Shown: positions 9,737-21,747, counted from the stretch's first letter. The stretch is DNA of 64,000 bases from Oscheius onirici (GCA_932521025.1 OW051469.1:2492398-2556397), one strand, 5' to 3'. The notes: generated from the letters alone by a model not told the origin. Numbers and translations: made by a program.

Positions 9737-12700
9737 CTACAAGTGACACAATAGTGAAGTGTTTTCCGTGACAGTATCATGAACCAGATTCAGTTTCCGT
9801 CCATCAATCTCCACGCCTCGGAGACATCCTTCAAAACGTCCAGGCAGAGCTGACAGTCCAGTTTTGACAGTATTTCTTCCACCCAGATAAATCATTCCAT
9901 TCGTGTTCAGTTCTTGAGATCCGGGGGTAGTAATGATGGAGACGGCTGGCTTTCCGTCCAATTGGACGTTGATGATTCGACCGAGTCTAGAATGGTTTTT
10001 TTTCCCAAAATGTTGGACTGGATACCTTTCAACTGAGACTGTATGCCACTCATTCAGATCGATCAATCCTTTGAGAGGAACAGATTTGAAGGTGAGATCG
10101 TTACCAAGGTTGACTGAGACTTTCAGCTCACCTGAAAGAGTTATAGGCCTCGCCAAAATGACCTTCAAATTTTGTTTCCGCGCGCCAAAACTTTTTTTTT
10201 CACAATTTTTCTGGTTTTAGCATTTTTTGTCATTTTTTTGTTACAGTATCGAGGGTTGTACCCGTATATGACAATGGAAAAAAATGACAAAAAATGCTAA
10301 AACCAGAAATATAGTGAAAAATAGTTTTGGGGCGCGGAATCAAAATTTGAAGGTCATTTTGGCGAGACCTATACTGTTTCTGCTACTGTCACTTACCCTT
10401 ATCCAAAAAAATGACAAAAAGGTCCCCATCCTCTCTCTGTCTCCAAGTAGATTCGTACCAGATAACTCCATCCAGTTTCTTAGCCCTGAATTCCAGTCTA
10501 ATCCTCGTCTCATTTGTTGCCACGGCTCTGAAAAATGTGTCTCACAGTCATAAATCGTCGGACTTACGACGTCGTAACATTGCTCAAATATCCGTATTCG
10601 ATAGTACTGGAAGAGGAGAGAGTAATAGCCGGATAGTTGTTCTTGTCCCGACACCGTCGACCATCAGTTCTTTCATAGCACTGAGTTCCCTTGGGGCATG
10701 GATCAGACCGGCATCTAGTACTCTCGTAGGACGTGACCTCTCCGTGACGTTTGGCCTGAAAGGCATCCGATCAATTAGGAAATTCGACGGAGGGAGAGAG
10801 CATACCAGGAACAGGGTCCTGTTTTAGGTGGTTGGGTCTTTGGACCTGGGGGAGAATGTTCGGGAAAAAGTCTCTAATGAGATTATGCTGAGGAAAAAAA
10901 GTTGAAGTGGTCCTCTTTGAAAATGGCCTTTGCTCAATAGAGACAGAGTGACAGAGAGTCAGAGAGTCAGAGAGTCAGACAGACAGAGCCAGAAAAGTTT
11001 TCCCTCTGGTATACCCTGACCTTTTCCCTTAATTGAGTAACTTCATGAGAACGATAAAACAATTGAATTTGTCCCAATTATGGGGGACAAACGTTTATGA
11101 GAAAGAACTTTGTTCTACTCTTTTGTTCCTTTCTGACAAATTTGTGTTTTCGACAGGATGTCTTCCCCAGTTGACTCTAATTATCCACCCACTGTCTCTC
11201 TGTCTTTGTCTCTCTTACTGAAATTATCCACCCACTCTCCTTTACCATATCATTTTCTCTAATCTCTCATCCACTCTACCAAACCCATCCTTTAGCCAGC
11301 CCGTCTGACCCTCCGCATTTCCCTCGACTCCTCCCCTTCTCACTCTTTCCTCAGGCTCGTCAGAATGAACGCTCTCAGGTTGGTACTCTTTCCAATTTTT
11401 AGGATAACGAATTTTTTAGGTCTATCATTGTTCTCTTCTTCGCTCTTCTAGCCATTGCTCACTGTTACATTATTGGTAGGTATTTTGGAGGATACGGTAT
11501 CGGGATAAACTTTGGTCCTGGGTTTTTGGACAATTGCGTCAGAAGGCAGTCAAAAGAATAGCCTACTGGGTGGTCTATTCATGTTAGAGCACAATTTTTG
11601 ACCTTTTCTTTGTGTTTTCTGCTATGGAAAGGGAATTTGATGAAGCCGCAATAGTTCTTTGGGAGTGCCATACTAAAACCAACCATTTCGGATCAAAGAC
11701 AGCATTTTCCAGCTTTGCAATGTTCTAGAAAGTTGTAGCCCGGCCACACCACATTGAAAGTACGCCATCCCGTCCGATCTGGCAAGTCAAGCAATGTTGG
11801 GCCCGGTTAGTACTTAGATCGGAGACGGCTTGGGAATCCAGGGTGTCGTAAGCTTTTTGCCTTTTTTTTTTTTAAATTTTTCCCCTTGTATTGAAATTGT
11901 ATTGCAAGCCGATTGGTTATCCAATATTGGACAACCTCTCTACTAGTCAGTTGCCTAGTCCCCAATCCAGTAGTCAAGCACTAAAAGCGAGCGAAATGAC
12001 AAAGGGCTCGAGTCAAACAAACTCGAAAAAGAGTTCCGTCTTCTAATCAATTTAGGCCACTTCTACGCCACTTTACGTGTAAAATTTAACGCTAACGAAC
12101 TTTCTTCTCAAGCATAAAGACCACATAGAGTAAACAAGCGCGTAGTAATTCCTCATCATATGTCATACAAAAAGGGGCTCGTTGATATGCTTTCTGCATT
12201 ATTTAGTAGCCAACTCGTGGGGGAGCAAAATGTTCCAAAAAAACATGTCAATTGGTTATACATTTCCAACGAATCTGGCCACAAAATAAATCCAAAGATT
12301 CTCTTGTTTTTGGTTCTTATCACAAACTACCAGCTACACATTGCATAACGTTAATATTTTCGGCGCCGCCTTGCACTGATGGCTCAGTGCCAAGTAGCGC
12401 GACTTACTGTCAGTAACGGTCAGGGGTTCGAATCCTAGAATCAAATTTCCTTTTTGCAACCATAGACAAAAAAGTTTCAGATGTGGCCGAGGATGGGGAT
12501 GACGTGGCTGCAGAGTACATGCCCAAGAGGAGCTACCAGCACATCTGGAGAAATGTCCAAATGCAGGTAAAAAGAAACCGTTTTCAAGCCTAACTAAACT
12601 ATTTATAGATGCCTTCGATGCAGGGAAGCAAGCGCTCCGAGAGCATGAGCCGAGCTCGTGCTAACGCCTACTACCGTCTCGGCTAGACAATCCTTTGAAT

Positions 12701-15700
12701 AAAGTGTACCTGTTTAAAGTCGAGAGCTTCCTCATTGATGGAGAGATATGATATTGAGCCCTCGAATACGGTAGATAGCTTGCCCATTCGGTCCGGAATC
12801 ATCTCCTTATTGGGCATTCCACCGAGATAAACGGACTCTCCTGTCACATCCAAATGGAGATTCTTGCCCTGCAAATTTATGGGATGGGTAGTATTGGAGG
12901 TGTTTGGAGGGGGTGGAGAGACAGAGAGTCTGAGAGTATGAGAGTCAGAGAGTTAGAGAGACAGAAGCTAAAGAGACAGAGAGTCAGAGACTCTTACCTG
13001 TGACTCTTGCAGTCCTTCCAGCTTTCCATTGACCCAAATTGATCCGTTCTTCAGGTTTCTTGCAAAAACTACCGTACTCCACTGTTGATTAGAGATTGCT
13101 GGTGCTCTGAATGTTTTTTTACTGAACAATGTTTCAGGATCCCTCACTTTACATAAGTGATTCCTGACCCCAGATTCCAGAAGAAGTAGGGTTGACTGGC
13201 GACGAGATACAGTGCCATAAAGTCCCCGTTAGCCTTGCCTTCCTGGACTGTGGCCCAGAAGAAAACCAGTCCTTTAAAATTGTGTCTTACAGAAAATAGG
13301 ATCTCTTACCATCTGTGCTTATCGGTTTCAGTCGGATCTCGACCTCAGAGACACTCCTTACATCTCGTTTTACTGATTTAAACTCGAGGTATCCAGTCTG
13401 CTCAACCGTCACAGGAGAGAAGATGGAACCTTCTGGAAAACTACTGCCTCTTGTCTCTCTGACTCTCTGAACTCACCCTCAACAACCCCTTCTTCTATTT
13501 CAGTAACTGTACTCTGGGTTACGGTAATATTGTTGACTATCAGATCCTGTAGAGTTCCCTTCAAGGGCTTCTTTCCTCCAATCTTCAGCCATTTCATGGC
13601 CGAGTTCACCGTCTCGACCCTGGTCGTAATCTTCTCGGCGTCTGTCTTCAAAATGGCCACCTTTCCCTTCCAGTGGAGATCAAAGCTTGTCGTCTCGTTC
13701 ACGAAAATAGCGTCTCGTGCGTAGATGGAATCTTCGCCGAGCCTGAGAATGTGTTGCATTATAAATAGTTACAACCTGGTACGAAAAAGCGTACATAATT
13801 TTTAACAAGGGAAATTGCAAAAAAAAAGGCAAAAAGCTTACGACACCCGGGATTCCCAAGCCGTCTCCGATCCAAGTACTAACCGGGCCCAACATTGCTT
13901 GACTTGCCAGATCGGACGGGATGGCGTACTTTCAATGTGGTGTGGCCGTAAGCTAGAGCGATACTTTCGTTACGAATGGCATTCTAATTTTTTCTCCACG
14001 CGTTTTTTCGGGCACAAGATGACATTTTAGGGATTTCTGATGTTCTGCAAACTTGTATATTTTTTCAAGATATACAACTTTATAGAACATGCCAAAGCTG
14101 TAAAATGCATTCTTCGATCCGAAACGGCAGATTTTATTGACTCCCTCTCAACAAACTAACTTTACTACTCCAATTCCCATTCCAAAACAGAACTGATAAG
14201 CCAGTTATCGATTCCTCAAATGCCGCAGCTGGGTTCAACTAGGTCAGTCTTTCCCTTTAATGAAATGTTTTGGCTAGAAGAGTTCGGTCATTATTGAGCT
14301 AATAATATTTAGGCGACAATCAACGCAACATGGTCATCGGCCAAGCGTAGCCTGGGACCTCGAAAACAACAAAAATGTCGAGTATACGAGGGAGAGCGAC
14401 TACGATGAGGAGAGTGAAGATGATGAGGTAGGGGGACTGTAAAAGCGTCTTTGTCTGTCACTCTTTATGAGCGAAAATCAACCATTTCGGATCGAAGACA
14501 GAATTTTCCAGCTTTGGAATGTTCTACAAAGTTGTAGCCCGTGAAAAAAGGAACAACTTTTCAGAACAAACCAAAGCTTCAAAAAATCTCGTTGTAACTG
14601 AAAAACGCGATAGGAAAAAATATGTTTGACCTCGGCATGCGATTCGCAGCAAAAGTGTCTCTCTTGCTTACGGCCACACCACATTGAAAGTACGCCATCC
14701 CGTCCGATCTGGCAAGTCAAGCAATGTTGGGCCCGGTTAGTACTTGGATCGGAGACGGATTGGGATTCCCGGGTGTCGTAAGCTTTTGCCTTTTTTTCTT
14801 ATTTTTAACAAAGGCGAAAATTGGCTCTGTTATACTCTGCCTAAAACTACTATTTTCAGCCCATGACAGGGAGACGTCTGAGCTGCAGCTGGTTACCTTG
14901 CTGCATGAGCGAAGAAGACGCCGAAGCCTTCGGTCACCACGTCTCAATATTCATGGTCGCTCTCGTTGCCTTTGCCACCTTCTTCTGCGTCACATTGATC
15001 CTCATTTTGGTCTTTTTACTCGGATAAAAACTTACTCGACGACGAAACGGCCATTTTCCAGCTTGATGTTGAGTTCCTCATCATCTTCTGTCAGTCCAGA
15101 CAGTATAGATCCGGACAGGGACAGGGGAGTGATCTGGAGAGACAATTCAATTGGGGTTCCTGTAACTCACCTTGAAGGAAATGTTACTGTACATGACAAT
15201 CCGTGGCAGGTTCAGTTTTCCGTTCTCCAGAGAGTTTATGGCAAAGGTTACTGTAGCACCTGGACAGTTATATTGATTGACTGTAAGAGTCTTACCGGTC
15301 TCGACCAGTTCACACTTGTCTCCGACTCTGGTCGCGTCTTCTCCACACTCACAGACTCCCTTTTTCCCTGGTCGAGCCAAACAGACCGCGTTCAACTGGA
15401 AATTACAGTATACCTAATCAGGAAATCAGGAAGTCTGGGCATCCTACAGTAACCTACAGTAGTCTCACCTCAGCACAGTCCGAACTAACAGTACACCTGG
15501 ATCCGAGAAGAGTCTTTCCTTCTCTCTCAGTCCGCTCTTGAATCTCTTCGTCACCGTTCTCACAGATTCCTAGAGAGACGACCACGAGGTCGAGCTGGTG
15601 TCTGCAGGCAAACTGCTGGAGTTGACAATGACTGTCGTAAGTGACGCCGTCGGAGCCACAGACTGTCATGTTGGCGGCTGAAACTTTCTCTTTGAGAGAG

Positions 15701-18700
15701 TCAGACTTTCTCTGTCTCTCAATCTCTCTGTCTCTCCACTGACCTATTCCCAACTGTCCAAAATCACAGCGGTCAGAGCAGTGACAGTCTGGAAGTCCTC
15801 CAGATGTCTCAACACAGATTGAACCATGATGACAGCGTAATTCAGAACATTTTCTAAACATTTCCATAATTCTGATCTGTACTCTTACCCTGGTGTCTTG
15901 TACTCTTCCTTCCGGACACATCCACTCGGTGTCATCACGTAATCATTGGCGCACTTGCTGCACTTCTCTCCAATAGCCTCTCTTCTGCATTCACATCGGC
16001 CTGTGGACTGTTCACAGTCGGGGCGAGAAGCTCCGAAGGCGGAACAGCCACAGGGTTGACAGGACAGGGCTCCATTGGCAATCAGATGGATTCCCCAGAA
16101 GTTTGGAAGACAGTGGTCACATTTCTTTCCTCCGACTCCGGGACGACATCTGAACAGAGTGTGGGAGGCAGAGAGACAGGGAAACAGAGAGACTAAGAGA
16201 AAAAGTAACTCACTTGCACTGTCCAGAAGAGTCACAAGTCGGACCATAGGAGCCTATTCGGTTACAGAGACAGGTGTCTGAAAACAAACTGAATATTCTC
16301 AACCACTCAAAAGCTAATAGTGAAAGAGTAGAAGAACAGTCTAGACAACTAGATTTACCCTCTTCCTGACAGGTGGACATCAGAGGCTGGACATAAATGT
16401 CCCTCTGCTCAGAACATGAGACCATATTCAAGTGACATTGGTTACGGTAGATGTTACCGTCTGATCCACAGAGAGGGTAGTCTCTCTCTGGACAGAGAAG
16501 GTCACAAACACAGTGACCAGACCAACAACTACCTCCATAGCGACAGTTTGAGACAGTACATCTGTACCGGGTGGCTATAATGGGTCAGTAAAAGGAGTCT
16601 CTGTCTCTCACAGTCTCTCTCACCTTCAAAAGTAGCCACGGCTGAGTGACAATGAGCCGGAGGCATTTCCGCTATTGGAGCTCCTTTCTGACAGGAAGCC
16701 AACTGAAGATGACAGTCGGACGGGTACAGTACTCCATTTTCTCCACAGACTCTGGCAGAAGAAGGCGGATTGGAGGGACAGTTGTAGCTACAGACACAGA
16801 CTCCGCCACGGCACTCTTCACCGTACCGACACTCTACTTGAAGACAGGCGTCTGGAAATTGAACTCAGAGAGACGGAGCATTTAGACTTACCACATTTCC
16901 CACTGAAAGCAACGACTATAAACTTTTTCTGCTGACAGGCCGAGCGTCGGAGATGACAGTCCGAAGAGTAGGTGACACCATCAGTTCCACAGACCAGACT
17001 TTTCCCGGAAGGGGGACAGTCATTGGGGCAGTTGCACTCTCCCCGTCCCTTGTTGTCACTGATACAGACGGAGTAGAACTCACAGGTCTTGCTCTCACAG
17101 CCTTCTGAAAATTGAGAGTGGGAGTCAGAGAGGGACAAAGAAACGTACCACAGATTCCATTGTATTTCACATAGAGATTCTTTCCAGAAAGACAAGCAGA
17201 TCGTCTCATCTTGCACTCATTCGGGTAGGTCCTCCCGTCACTGCCACAGACCTCTCTGAGCTCGTCCCCACAATGTGGACAGGAACATTCCGGCTTTCCT
17301 TCCATGTCGATACAGACCTGGGGAGGTCGACAGTTGGTAAAGGAAGCACAGACTCCCTTTCCACAAGTCTTCTCATGCTTGATGGCTATTCTGGACTTTG
17401 ACTGACAGGCTGCCTTTCGGAGCTCACACTCGTTATCGTAGGTTACACCGTTCTGAATGGGAGGCAGTTTGACAGGGGCGGTATCTTTACGCCCCCCCCC
17501 CCTCTCAACTTGGGTTTTTGGGGGGTCGGCGGAGGAAATCCTAATTTTACGGCTCTGGTTTGCATTTTTCAACATTGTCTCACGATGCAAAGATGTAGCC
17601 CTGATCAAACTCTACAACTTTGCAGAACATTGTTAAGTGTGAAAATGCTGTTATCACTGAGAAAAAGTGATTCTAATTTAAAACTTATCAAACAAAGCAA
17701 AAGTCATTTTTCACAGTAAAAACAGCATTTTCAAGCTTTAAAATGTTCTGTAAAATTGTAGAGCTTGATCAGGGCTACAACTTTGTTCCGTTGGACAAAG
17801 CTGGAAAATGGAAACGAGAGCCGGAAAATATTAATTTCCCCGCCGCCCCAAAATTTAAGTTTAGGGGAGACGTAAAGAAACCTGGCCATTTGATAGGGAG
17901 ACCGAGAGACTCACTGTAGCACAGACTGGCTTCATTACAGCTGGACACTTCTCCGGACATTTACACTTCGCTGCACCGTCAGTATCAATAGCACATTCGG
18001 CTCCATGAGTACATTCCAAAGCAGCACAAGGATTCGTCTCTCCACACTTGCCCTTCTTGAAAACAGATAGGTTCTTCTCTTCCTTACAGGCCGAAACTCT
18101 CATGACACATTCGTTAGAGTACGTTTTTCCATCATTGGCACAGACTGGATTATAGGTCAAGGGACAGACTTGGCTGCATCTGGAAAGAGTTGCAGCCTCT
18201 CTGTCTCTCCCTCCCTACCTGCACTCCGGCTTCCTGTGCTGTCCCAGACGACACGAAGTAGACTGTGGACATGTAAAATTTCCACAGGGATCTATAAAAA
18301 AGTGTCTTTTACTAAAGAGAATTAGTACCGCATCTTCCAAAGTATCTGACAGTAATGTTGGCTTTGAGAGCACAAGCATGCTGTTTCATGTGACAGAGAC
18401 TGGGATAGTCGACTCCTTCAGAAGAACAGATCGGCGACGAGTAGACTGAATCTCCATAATTTGGACAGGATTTTGGACAGACGCAGTCTGCAGTCAGAAG
18501 CCCGTCTTTCTGAGAGACGACACATTCTTCCCCAGGGCCACAGCGGAGCTCATCACAGGGATTCTTCTTCTCTGGAAAGGGATACTGTAGATTAAAGATT
18601 ATTGCATTTTTTCACTGGAAAACCTACCTTTAGAATAGCGAAAACAGGCGCCTACGAGCTGGGAAACTAATAGAGCAAAAAGGAGTCGTCTCATGAGCAC

Positions 18701-20479
18701 ATAGGAGTCAAGAAGAGGGTGCCACAAATTGAATTGGCGCCCTTCTGCCCCATATTAGTCGAGTGGGAAATGTGGGAGCTTTCTTCCCCTGTCCCTGTCC
18801 CTTTTTCCCCAACTCTCATGTCTGCTCTCCCTAGTTAGATGACCGTGTTTGTGTGTACAGTAGCAGCACGGTCAGTGAATGCCTTATCCAATATGCAAAT
18901 GAGGTCAGTCATCGCACAGTCGACACTTATTAACAAGGCAAATGAGTTCAGTGGCTTACCACAGTTCCCGTAGTGCAATACTTTCAAAGCTTTCTTTCCT
19001 TCCCTCTGGAGAAGACAGGATCGGACAGAGAGGTGACAGAGAGATGCATATGAGACTCTGTCACTTCCACAGACTACTGATCCTTCGTGTCGACAAGTCG
19101 GACGACATTCACACTTTCCTCTGAATGTTTTTTTGGAAGAGATACAGACAGTTACTTACGTTGCCTGAATGCACTTGGATCCAAAAGGACAGAGAAACGA
19201 TTCACATGGAACTGAAAAAAGCACAATTTCTCTCTTTCTCCCCTTCTTTGAACCCTAATCCCCCCTTGAAAGAAGTTGCGTAATCCACCGGCTTGACCCC
19301 CGACGTGTGTCATGTAAAAGGACTTGCATCATCAGTGCCGATGGGACAAGCAGATAGAGTCAGGAGGTTGTAAAAATGAACTGGATACGAGGATTTAGGG
19401 GTGGGATAGAAAAAAAAAGATGTATAATACTCACCTTCCTTGACTTTTCGACGTTTCTTGTGAGAGATGCCTGAAAACTGATGTTTGTGTTCTCTAGGAA
19501 AATCTGCATTCACGTTTACGGCCACACCACATTGAAAGTACGCCACCCCGTCCGATCTGGAAGCCATGTTGGGCCCGGTTAGTACTTGGAGACGGCTTGG
19601 GAATCCCGGATGTCGTAAGCTTTTTGCCTTTTTTTCCAAAATTTGGAGAAGCAGTACAAAATCATTTCTCGTGCCTAATTGGGACTCTCAATAGTCCTCT
19701 TCACTATGTCCAACATGTTGTTCTCCCGCCTAATTACCACTAGCAGCCTGATGGCTTTAATTGTCAGGGACAAAAGATGTGGGAATACAGGTGCAGTCCG
19801 GACGTTCAAAACCCCCCATGTTTACCCTTCCGATTCACGCGGTAACAAGCGCTCTATTGCCTTTACGTAACCGAAGTATTTACACTGCCGCGTGTGCTTC
19901 TTCCAGACGAGGATGAGTGGCACCTGCTTCTGTTCGCACCTAATCCCAAATAGAGAGACAGAGGAACAGATAGACTCACCCAGAGAGAAAGAGTGCAGAG
20001 CATCCAGTACTGTCAAACTGACTGGAAGGATTGGACTGACCAGGACGAGATGATCTCCAGTGGCCTGGAGGGCAAAGACTCTGGTTGACCTGACTGAGAG
20101 GTACCGATCGCACTGGAAAGAATAGGTTGTCTCTCTGTCACTATTCTTGTTAATGTTACTGTCTCTCACCTTGATCGGACCCATAGACACCACATCAACA
20201 TGCCTTCCATCCAGATACTCCTTCCCTTTAAAAATCCTCCTGACTCTGAGGGAGAGACCCTGAAAAACTGAAATTTCCGAAAAAAAAATCCAACCAAACC
20301 TGGACTGCTTGATCTCTAGCATCTAGAGTCAAATTCCTTACTGTTGCTGTTAAAAGAACATCAGAATTGGTGAGAGTATCATTCAGAAGTTTTCGACCAA
20401 TCTTGGCCTTGCAGTCTTGAGAGTACAGGACGGGTATGATAAAGAGTAAAAGGTACTGTATCAAGTTAGTGTAGCCCAT
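9737..20479 (-). CDS. agr-1: Agrin, complete heparan-sulfate proteoglycan core
   Basis: 28 exons: 20300-20479, 20170-20259, 19980-20112, 19160-19211, 18960-19120, 18329-18573, 18219-18292, 17915-18179, 17149-17452, 16892-17104, 16624-16851, 16359-16574, 16214-16277, 15889-16149, 15744-15853, 15469-15677, 15296-15395, 15171-15259, 15036-15133, 13477-13742, 13310-13432, 13148-13271, 12998-13106, 12710-12868, 10568-10755, 10397-10527, 10026-10131, 9737-9986. All phases close; 1515 aa. Order: signal peptide, NtA (about 21-134), eight follistatin/Kazal modules, two laminin-EGF, a ninth Kazal, a short Cys motif, LamG1, LamG2, EGF-like, LamG3. No SEA domain is apparent. This matches animal agrins, basement-membrane organisers that bind laminin through NtA. 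The symbol follows C. elegans usage by inference. Confidence 0.92.
10142..10373. repeat. Foldback MITE in an agrin intron
   Basis: TATAGG(C/T)CTCGCCAAAATG at the left is repeated inverted at the right. The arms pair over about 90 bp each (GACCTTCAAATTTTG, CTGGTTTTAGCATTTTT) around a loop near 10240-10275. Flanks suggest a TA target duplication. It sits between agrin exons 10026-10131 and 10397-10527. Confidence 0.75.
11365..12686 (+). CDS. Neuropeptide-type precursor nested in agrin
   Basis: Exons 11365-11378, 11420-11475, 12481-12566 and 12609-12686 encode 77 aa. A strong signal peptide (about 20 residues) is followed by an acidic spacer and two Lys-Arg sites: YMPKR before SYQHIW and GSKR before SESMSR. 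The product ends in AYYRLG-stop; a C-terminal Gly is the usual donor for amidation, so an ...AYYRL-amide is predicted. The gene lies inside the 1.95-kb agrin intron 10756-12709 on the opposite strand. Its AATAAA (12698-12703) is six bases from agrin exon 12710-12868, so its 3' end overlaps agrin. Its own intron carries a 5S copy and a tRNA-like element. The peptide family is not recognised. Confidence 0.7.
11741..11853 (+). pseudogene. 5S rRNA copy, 5'-altered
   Basis: The sequence from GGCCACACCACATTGAAAG to GGTGTCGTAAGC follows the 5S pattern of the other copies, but the first six bases (GCTTAC) are replaced and there are scattered changes (TTAGATCGG, AATCCAGGG). A T-run follows. It lies in an intron of the neuropeptide gene and of agrin at once. 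Confidence 0.75.
12368..12440 (+). repeat. tRNA-like element in an intron
   Basis: A box TGGCTCAGTGCC (12380-12391) and B box GGTTCGAATCC (12425-12435) are present. It shares its whole outline (CGGCGCC..CTTGCA..ATGGC.CA.TGCCAAGT) with the element at 21911-21990, so the two are family members. It lies just upstream of exon 3 of the neuropeptide gene. Confidence 0.6.
13836..13953 (-). rRNA. 5S rRNA gene copy, full length
   Basis: Reading on the minus strand, 118 nt run from GCTTACGGCCACACCAC through CCCGTCCGATCTGGCAAG and GTTAGTACTTGGATCGG to GGTGTCGTAAGC, followed by a T-rich terminator. This closely resembles nematode 5S rRNA. It lies in an agrin intron, in the same transcriptional direction as agrin. 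Confidence 0.85.
14191..15027 (+). CDS. Single-pass membrane protein nested in agrin, partial model
   Basis: Exons 14191-14242, 14313-14427 and 14860-15027 join in phase (AG|G, then phase 0). The product has a Gln/Ser segment, an acidic stretch (RESDYDEESEDDE), a Cys-rich juxtamembrane patch (LSCSWLPCC), and one long hydrophobic helix at the C-terminus ending in LVFLLG. The first coding exon, which must end in phase 1, was not found. The stop codon lies eight bases before agrin exon 15036-15133 on the opposite strand, so the transcripts overlap at their 3' side. No family is recognised. Confidence 0.55.
14666..14783 (+). rRNA. 5S rRNA gene copy, nearly intact
   Basis: This 118-nt copy matches the minus-strand copy at 13836-13953 with two visible changes near the 3' end (GGATTGGGATTCC instead of GGCTTGGGAATCC). 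A T-run follows. It lies in the same agrin intron, in opposite orientation, and also within an intron of the nested membrane-protein gene. Confidence 0.8.
17560..17790. repeat. Full copy of dispersed foldback repeat in an agrin intron
   Basis: CTCTACAACTTTGCAGAACA at the left pairs with TGTTCTGTAAAATTGTAGAG at the right; the middle has GAAAATGCTGTTATCA and its inverted partner ACAGCATTTTC. It lies between agrin exons 17149-17452 and 17915-18179. Confidence 0.65.
18628..18694 (-). CDS. Candidate alternative first exon of agrin
   Basis: An ATG at 18694 opens a 22-residue hydrophobic leader (MRRLLFALLVSQLVGACF). It ends at a GT donor in phase 1, exactly the phase needed to join the agrin exon at 18329-18573. 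The result would be a secreted form without NtA and the first Kazal module. Vertebrate agrin also has alternative N-termini (LN and SN forms), so the parallel is notable. Expression cannot be shown from sequence. Confidence 0.55.
19514..19620 (+). pseudogene. 5S rRNA pseudogene with deletions
   Basis: This 5S-like copy lacks about 11 bases after CCGATCTGG and four bases in the TACTTGGATCGGAG block (here TACTTGGAG). It lies in the agrin intron between exons 19160-19211 and 19980-20112. Confidence 0.8.
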
Positions 20480-21747
20480 CTGAAATGGGATTTTGGAGTG
20501 GAGGTCAATAAAGTGCAGAGCAATTATATTTGGGTCTTTTGAGCAGAAGAGCTGGCGAAGAGGGCGAGAGACCCCGCCTACTTACGGCAGAAGGATACAA
20601 TGCTCGTGGCGGACTGGGAGTAGGGGAGAGAGACAGTAACAGTAACATCCGATATCTGGGATCCAGAATTGCCATTCAGTGGAAACAGTGAAAGTCAGAA
20701 GAAGGTTTGTACTCGGAAATGCTGCTTTCAACAAAATGAAGTCACTCCTCTGCAGTAGACTTCTCAGGATGACCCAGAAACTCTTTGAGACGTGTATTTC
20801 ACCAGTAGTTCCATATGGCTGTAAAACATTGGCGAAACTGCTAGAAGAGACACTCTAGCGATAAACGCTTGAATCGTGAATAAATTATACAGTAACAGAA
20901 TCAGACAATAAGAGTGACAGTGACTGAGAGACTGGGAGACAGACAAAAAAATCTCATCCTCCGTACCCAGACATCTGATTACAAATGATCTAATTACCGT
21001 GTACTCATCCCTTCTTCTTCTTCCTTCTTTTTTCAGCTACCTTTTTCGAATCCCTCCTATATTTTTTGCTCACCACATAATAGTCCTATTTCCCGCATCA
21101 TTGTTCGATTGTATTAGCGGGATAAACAGTGGTGACTTTCGAAAGCCGGCAGCACAGTTCTCTCTCCCTCTGGACACAAAAGACACAACTGCTTTGGTCG
21201 TTATCTTACAGTAATCCCCATAGTTGTTAGAGTCGTTGTTTTGAGAAATTGGTCTAGGAGAGGCAATCTAGTTAGTAGTCAGTTCAAGCTTTCTCGATTC
21301 TGTGACTGTCAGTCAAAATTTAGAGCTGCTTTCCCTGATTTTTCAACTGACTGAGTGTGAATCATCTGTTAGCGATAATCACTTTATAGTAACTCTGGTA
21401 CCCCCGCAGTTTTTCTGACTCTAATTCTTGGTTACTCATCTTGTCGGGCTCTTTTCAAAACCTCGGTTACAGTAAATTTGAGACATTTTACTCTAATACC
21501 GATCTTTTGTCCAGAAATTGCTGCAGACAGACCAACTTTCTCCTGATGCACTTTCTCCATACTCACAATCAGTTCTCGTAACTCAAACACCTCCCTATAG
21601 ATAGCCGTTTTTAATTATTGGATAAACGGTACCAATTACAAACACAACGACTTGAAAACAAGGCGTCATGCGTGGAGACAAACGTCGTTATATGATTGTT
21701 ATATGTTCTCAGTCCTCCTCTCTTCAAAAACATATTTCAGGGTAATT
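20480..21747. other. Divergent spacer between agrin and a 7TM receptor
   Basis: Apart from the LINE relic I see no exon. It should contain the promoters of both divergent genes. No TATA box stands out. Confidence 0.4.
20660..20860 (+). pseudogene. Relic of a non-LTR retrotransposon reverse transcriptase
   Basis: The plus-strand frame reads LFETCISPVVPYGCKTLA, matching the well-known C-terminal RT motif of LINE elements (lxxTCvlPvltYGcEtW). Flanking sequence has stops and no open reverse transcriptase, so this is a short dead fragment. Confidence 0.5.

Noticed and set aside
10459-10464. Agrin donor site GTACGA inside LamG3
   Set aside because: Reading through gives a continuous LamG segment (VIWYESTWRQRED) to a better donor at 10396, and the phases then close.
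10797-10850. Extra agrin exon (frame VQRPNHLKQDP)
   Set aside because: Phases do not fit; direct joining of exon 12710-12868 to 10568-10755 is in phase 0 on both sides.
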